Assembly (NCBI RefSeq): GCF_009741925.1
Contig: NZ_WPCC01000026.1
Span: 1 to 46,856, forward strand
Length of the DNA: 46,856 nucleotides
Source of the DNA: Natronomonas sp. CBA1123
GTDB taxonomy: Archaea; Halobacteriota; Halobacteria; Halobacteriales; Haloarculaceae
Direction of reading: 5' to 3'
The notes beneath the pieces were generated by a model that was given only the letters and a program-made list of their open reading frames with translations, did no database searches and was not told the origin of the DNA. The first letter of the stretch is position 1; each line of letters starts with the position of its first letter. Shown here piece by piece: positions 45,153 through 46,856 of this stretch. Position numbers and translations under genes: made by a program.

Positions 45153-45403
45153 TCGGGTGGCCAACTCTCCGGCGACGGCTCTTCTTCGCCCAGTTCGCCG
45201 AACAGGGCGACGAGCAACGCGAGGAAGGCCGCGAGGACGACCAACCCGACGACCCCACTGGGGGCGGACCGGCCGATGTAGTCCATCGACGCCCACTGTA
45301 TCGACCCGAACACCTCGAACCAGACGACGACCGACCAAATCGCGACTGCGAGCGCCGCGAACGTTATCCACCGCGTCCGTTGAAGCGCAGTTCTGAGACC
45401 CAT
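45149..45403 (-). CDS. small membrane protein (84 aa)
   Basis: An 84-residue protein with two hydrophobic segments (ITFAALAVAIWSVVVWFEVF and GVVGLVVLAAFLALLVALFG) and an acidic Pro-rich tail EEEPSPESWPPE. It is four bases overlapped with the zinc-ribbon gene and follows the frameshifted gene by 43 bases. Function unknown. Confidence 0.74.
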   Translation of the reverse strand: MGLRTALQRTRWITFAALAVAIWSVVVWFEVFGSIQWASMDYIGRSAPSGVVGLVVLAAFLALLVALFGELGEEEPSPESWPPE

Positions 45404-45446
45404 GGTAACTCACCACACGACTGTTGTGGGGCCGAGGATGAAAAGG

Positions 45447-46152
45447 TTACTCCACCTGCCACTCTGCTTTCTCCGCGGCGTCCTCCAGCGGGAGGAACTC
45501 CCAGCCATCCGGTGCCCACCCCGCCTCCTCGGGGACGCCGACGAGGACGAATCGCTCGGCGTAGAACATCGAGTGGCGGTCTATCTCCGCGAGACGTTCG
45601 GTGGGTCCGGTCCCGCTTCCGCTGAAGAAATCCACGTCTATGGTGTGCTCTCGCTGGAATCGGTTGATGACGTGAGCCGGTACCTCGCCGACCAGACCGA
45701 GCCAGTCGGCCCACTCCGCCGCGTCCGCGAAGACGTAGGCGGGGTTCGCCAGCCGTTTCGCGGCTTCGTAGGTGAGCGCGAGCGTCATGTCGTCGGCGTC
45801 GCCGCCGTGTGGACCGGACGCCTGCTGGCCGTCGGCCTCCGACGCCTCCGGTTGCGCGGACTCGGAGTCCGCACTCCGGCCGGCACCGCCCCCCGGAACC
45901 GCCGCCTTCGACGGGAATGCCCGCCGGCCTGTCTTTATTCTCGTGAGGGACGTGTGGGACCGCCCCGGAACCACCGTCAGCGACGTTTCCGTCCTCCGGG
46001 TCCGCGCTCCGAGCGGCCCCGGTATCGGCTTCCGCGGAGTCTTGCTCCGGCGGGGACTGGTCGGTATCGTCACGCCAGAGCCAGTCACCGTCGTTTCCGG
46101 GCTCCGATTCGGATTCGGTCTCGATGTCGTCGAGGTCGATTTCGTCAGTCAT
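45447..46152 (-). pseudogene. two-part acidic protein, frameshifted at a C6 run
   Basis: The frame from 46152 encodes an acidic disordered leader (MTDEIDLDDIETESESEP ...) that makes sense until about 45894 and then turns Arg-rich. The frame one base over carries the sensible rest, with EWADWLGLVGEVPAHVINRF and GVPEEAGWAPDGWEFLPLED. The switch is at six C residues (45889-45894, G6 in the gene). One fewer base gives a protein of 234 residues. The C-terminal 113 residues could also be made alone from an internal ATG (complement 45788). The start overlaps the AOR-like stop by eight bases. Domain function unknown. Confidence 0.72.
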
Positions 46153-46856
46153 CGTCGAGAGTCAGTGGTGTCGACGCCACGGGCGTCTCCTCGTCGACCG
46201 CTTCGAGCAGGTCCAGCCGGTCGAGCGTCTCTCGGGCCGGGATGCCGGCTTCGCTCCAGCCACGGGCCGCATAGTAGCGGTCGAGCGTCGCCTCGAACTC
46301 GACCGACAACTCCTCGGAATCGACGACCTCGGGAAGCGCGTCGTCGGTGCGGTCGAACCCCTCTCGGACGTTGAACAGCCGAACGAGGTTCCAGATGCGT
46401 TCGCCCGTTCGGTCGAGGTCGTCGTACGGGGCGCCGACCGAGTCGAGCCACTCGGCGCCGTCGTCGGCCAGCACCTCGCCGACGAAGTCGTCGGCGACGA
46501 GCGACCACCGCACCGAGCGGGTGTCCTGTGCTGCGGCGACCGACCGAACGACACGGTCGGGACTCCACGGGCCGTCGAAGGCTTCCTCCTCTACGGGGCG
46601 GGCTCGGCGGTGACACCCGCCGCGGTCGCTCGTCGCGTAGGCCAGCGCCATGCTCGCCGCGCCGCGGGGGTCGTAGGCCGGAAGCTCCATGTCCTTGACC
46701 GTCGGCACCAACTCGTCGCCGCCGTACTCGCGGGCCGCGGCGTCGACACCATCTGCCAGGGCGTCACCGAGTGGCGTCGAACGGGTCGCCACGGCTTCCA
46801 GTAGCTCTCGGGCACCTGCCGCGTCGCCGAAACGCACGTCGGCGTCCACCAACCCC
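46145..46856 (-). CDS. aldehyde:ferredoxin oxidoreductase-like protein, C-terminal part
   Basis: The C-terminal 236 residues of a tungsten-pterin AOR-family protein (usual length about 600); the N-terminus lies beyond the window. MELPAYDPRGAASMALAYAT followed by SDRGGCHRRA is the family hallmark of domain 2/3, and WNLVRLFNVREGFDR is also typical. Family enzymes oxidise aldehydes and reduce ferredoxin. In the segment equivalent to D-S-L-x2-C, which supplies the last cluster cysteine in AOR, this protein reads RWSLVADDF, so the Asp and Cys are absent. It may be a diverged paralogue. Confidence 0.85.
   Translation of the reverse strand, partial: GLVDADVRFGDAAGARELLEAVATRSTPLGDALADGVDAAAREYGGDELVPTVKDMELPAYDPRGAASMALAYATSDRGGCHRRARPVEEEAFDGPWSPDRVVRSVAAAQDTRSVRWSLVADDFVGEVLADDGAEWLDSVGAPYDDLDRTGERIWNLVRLFNVREGFDRTDDALPEVVDSEELSVEFEATLDRYYAARGWSEAGIPARETLDRLDLLEAVDEETPVASTPLTLDDD

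Overview
The window is haloarchaeal chromosome. GC content is high, the proteins are strongly acidic, many genes have a TATA-like box about 25 bases before the start codon (leaderless transcripts), and the genes include archaeal mevalonate-pathway enzymes, Rpo4, L21e, EF-1beta, TmcA and RNase J. No rRNA, tRNA, CRISPR array, transposase or phage gene was recognised. Nearly all the DNA is coding. The first gene (mevalonate kinase) and the last (an aldehyde:ferredoxin oxidoreductase-like protein) run off the window.

Left part (1-15.0 kb): a lipid and translation housekeeping set (mvk, ipk, rnj, idsA, gltX) is interrupted by a fatty-acid activation and oxidation set: three acyl-CoA ligases, an acyl-CoA dehydrogenase, a 2,4-dienoyl-CoA-reductase-like SDR and a metallo-hydrolase. 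Next (15.0-20.0 kb) comes an electron-transfer unit: a ferredoxin, EtfB, an EtfA with a duplicated N-terminal extension, and an ETF:quinone oxidoreductase with a FixX-like ferredoxin domain at its C-terminus. This unit would carry acyl-CoA dehydrogenase electrons to the quinone pool.

Middle part (20.0-33.4 kb): two GNAT enzymes, a 55-residue zinc-finger protein, a DUF456 membrane protein, a VOC protein, tmcA, a zinc-free MDR oxidoreductase and a methyltransferase. They are followed by a conserved information-processing block (small zinc-ribbon protein, EF-1beta; then L21e, Rpo4, DUF655, RsmA, MscS and an Mtq2/HemK-like methyltransferase with stop/start overlaps) and two MetE-like genes. A perfect 10-bp inverted repeat spans the start codon of the first MetE-like gene.

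Right part (33.4-46.9 kb): the most unusual region, a redox island. A Tat-exported formate-dehydrogenase-type molybdo/tungsto-enzyme operon (catalytic, four-cluster ferredoxin and two membrane subunits) is read leftward. Its catalytic gene carries a single-base frameshift. Divergently read are a 715-residue HdrA/MvhD-like polyferredoxin and a TorD-like chaperone. Beyond them are three tiny membrane-protein genes in a tight unit, a Tat/lipobox DyP-peroxidase-like protein, several small proteins (two zinc-ribbon or Trp-rich), and a second frameshifted gene whose start overlaps the end of an AOR-family gene. The polyferredoxin keeps the HdrA N-terminus, several [4Fe-4S] motifs and an MvhD domain, but its FAD domain is almost gone. 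It is the best candidate here for an undescribed system.
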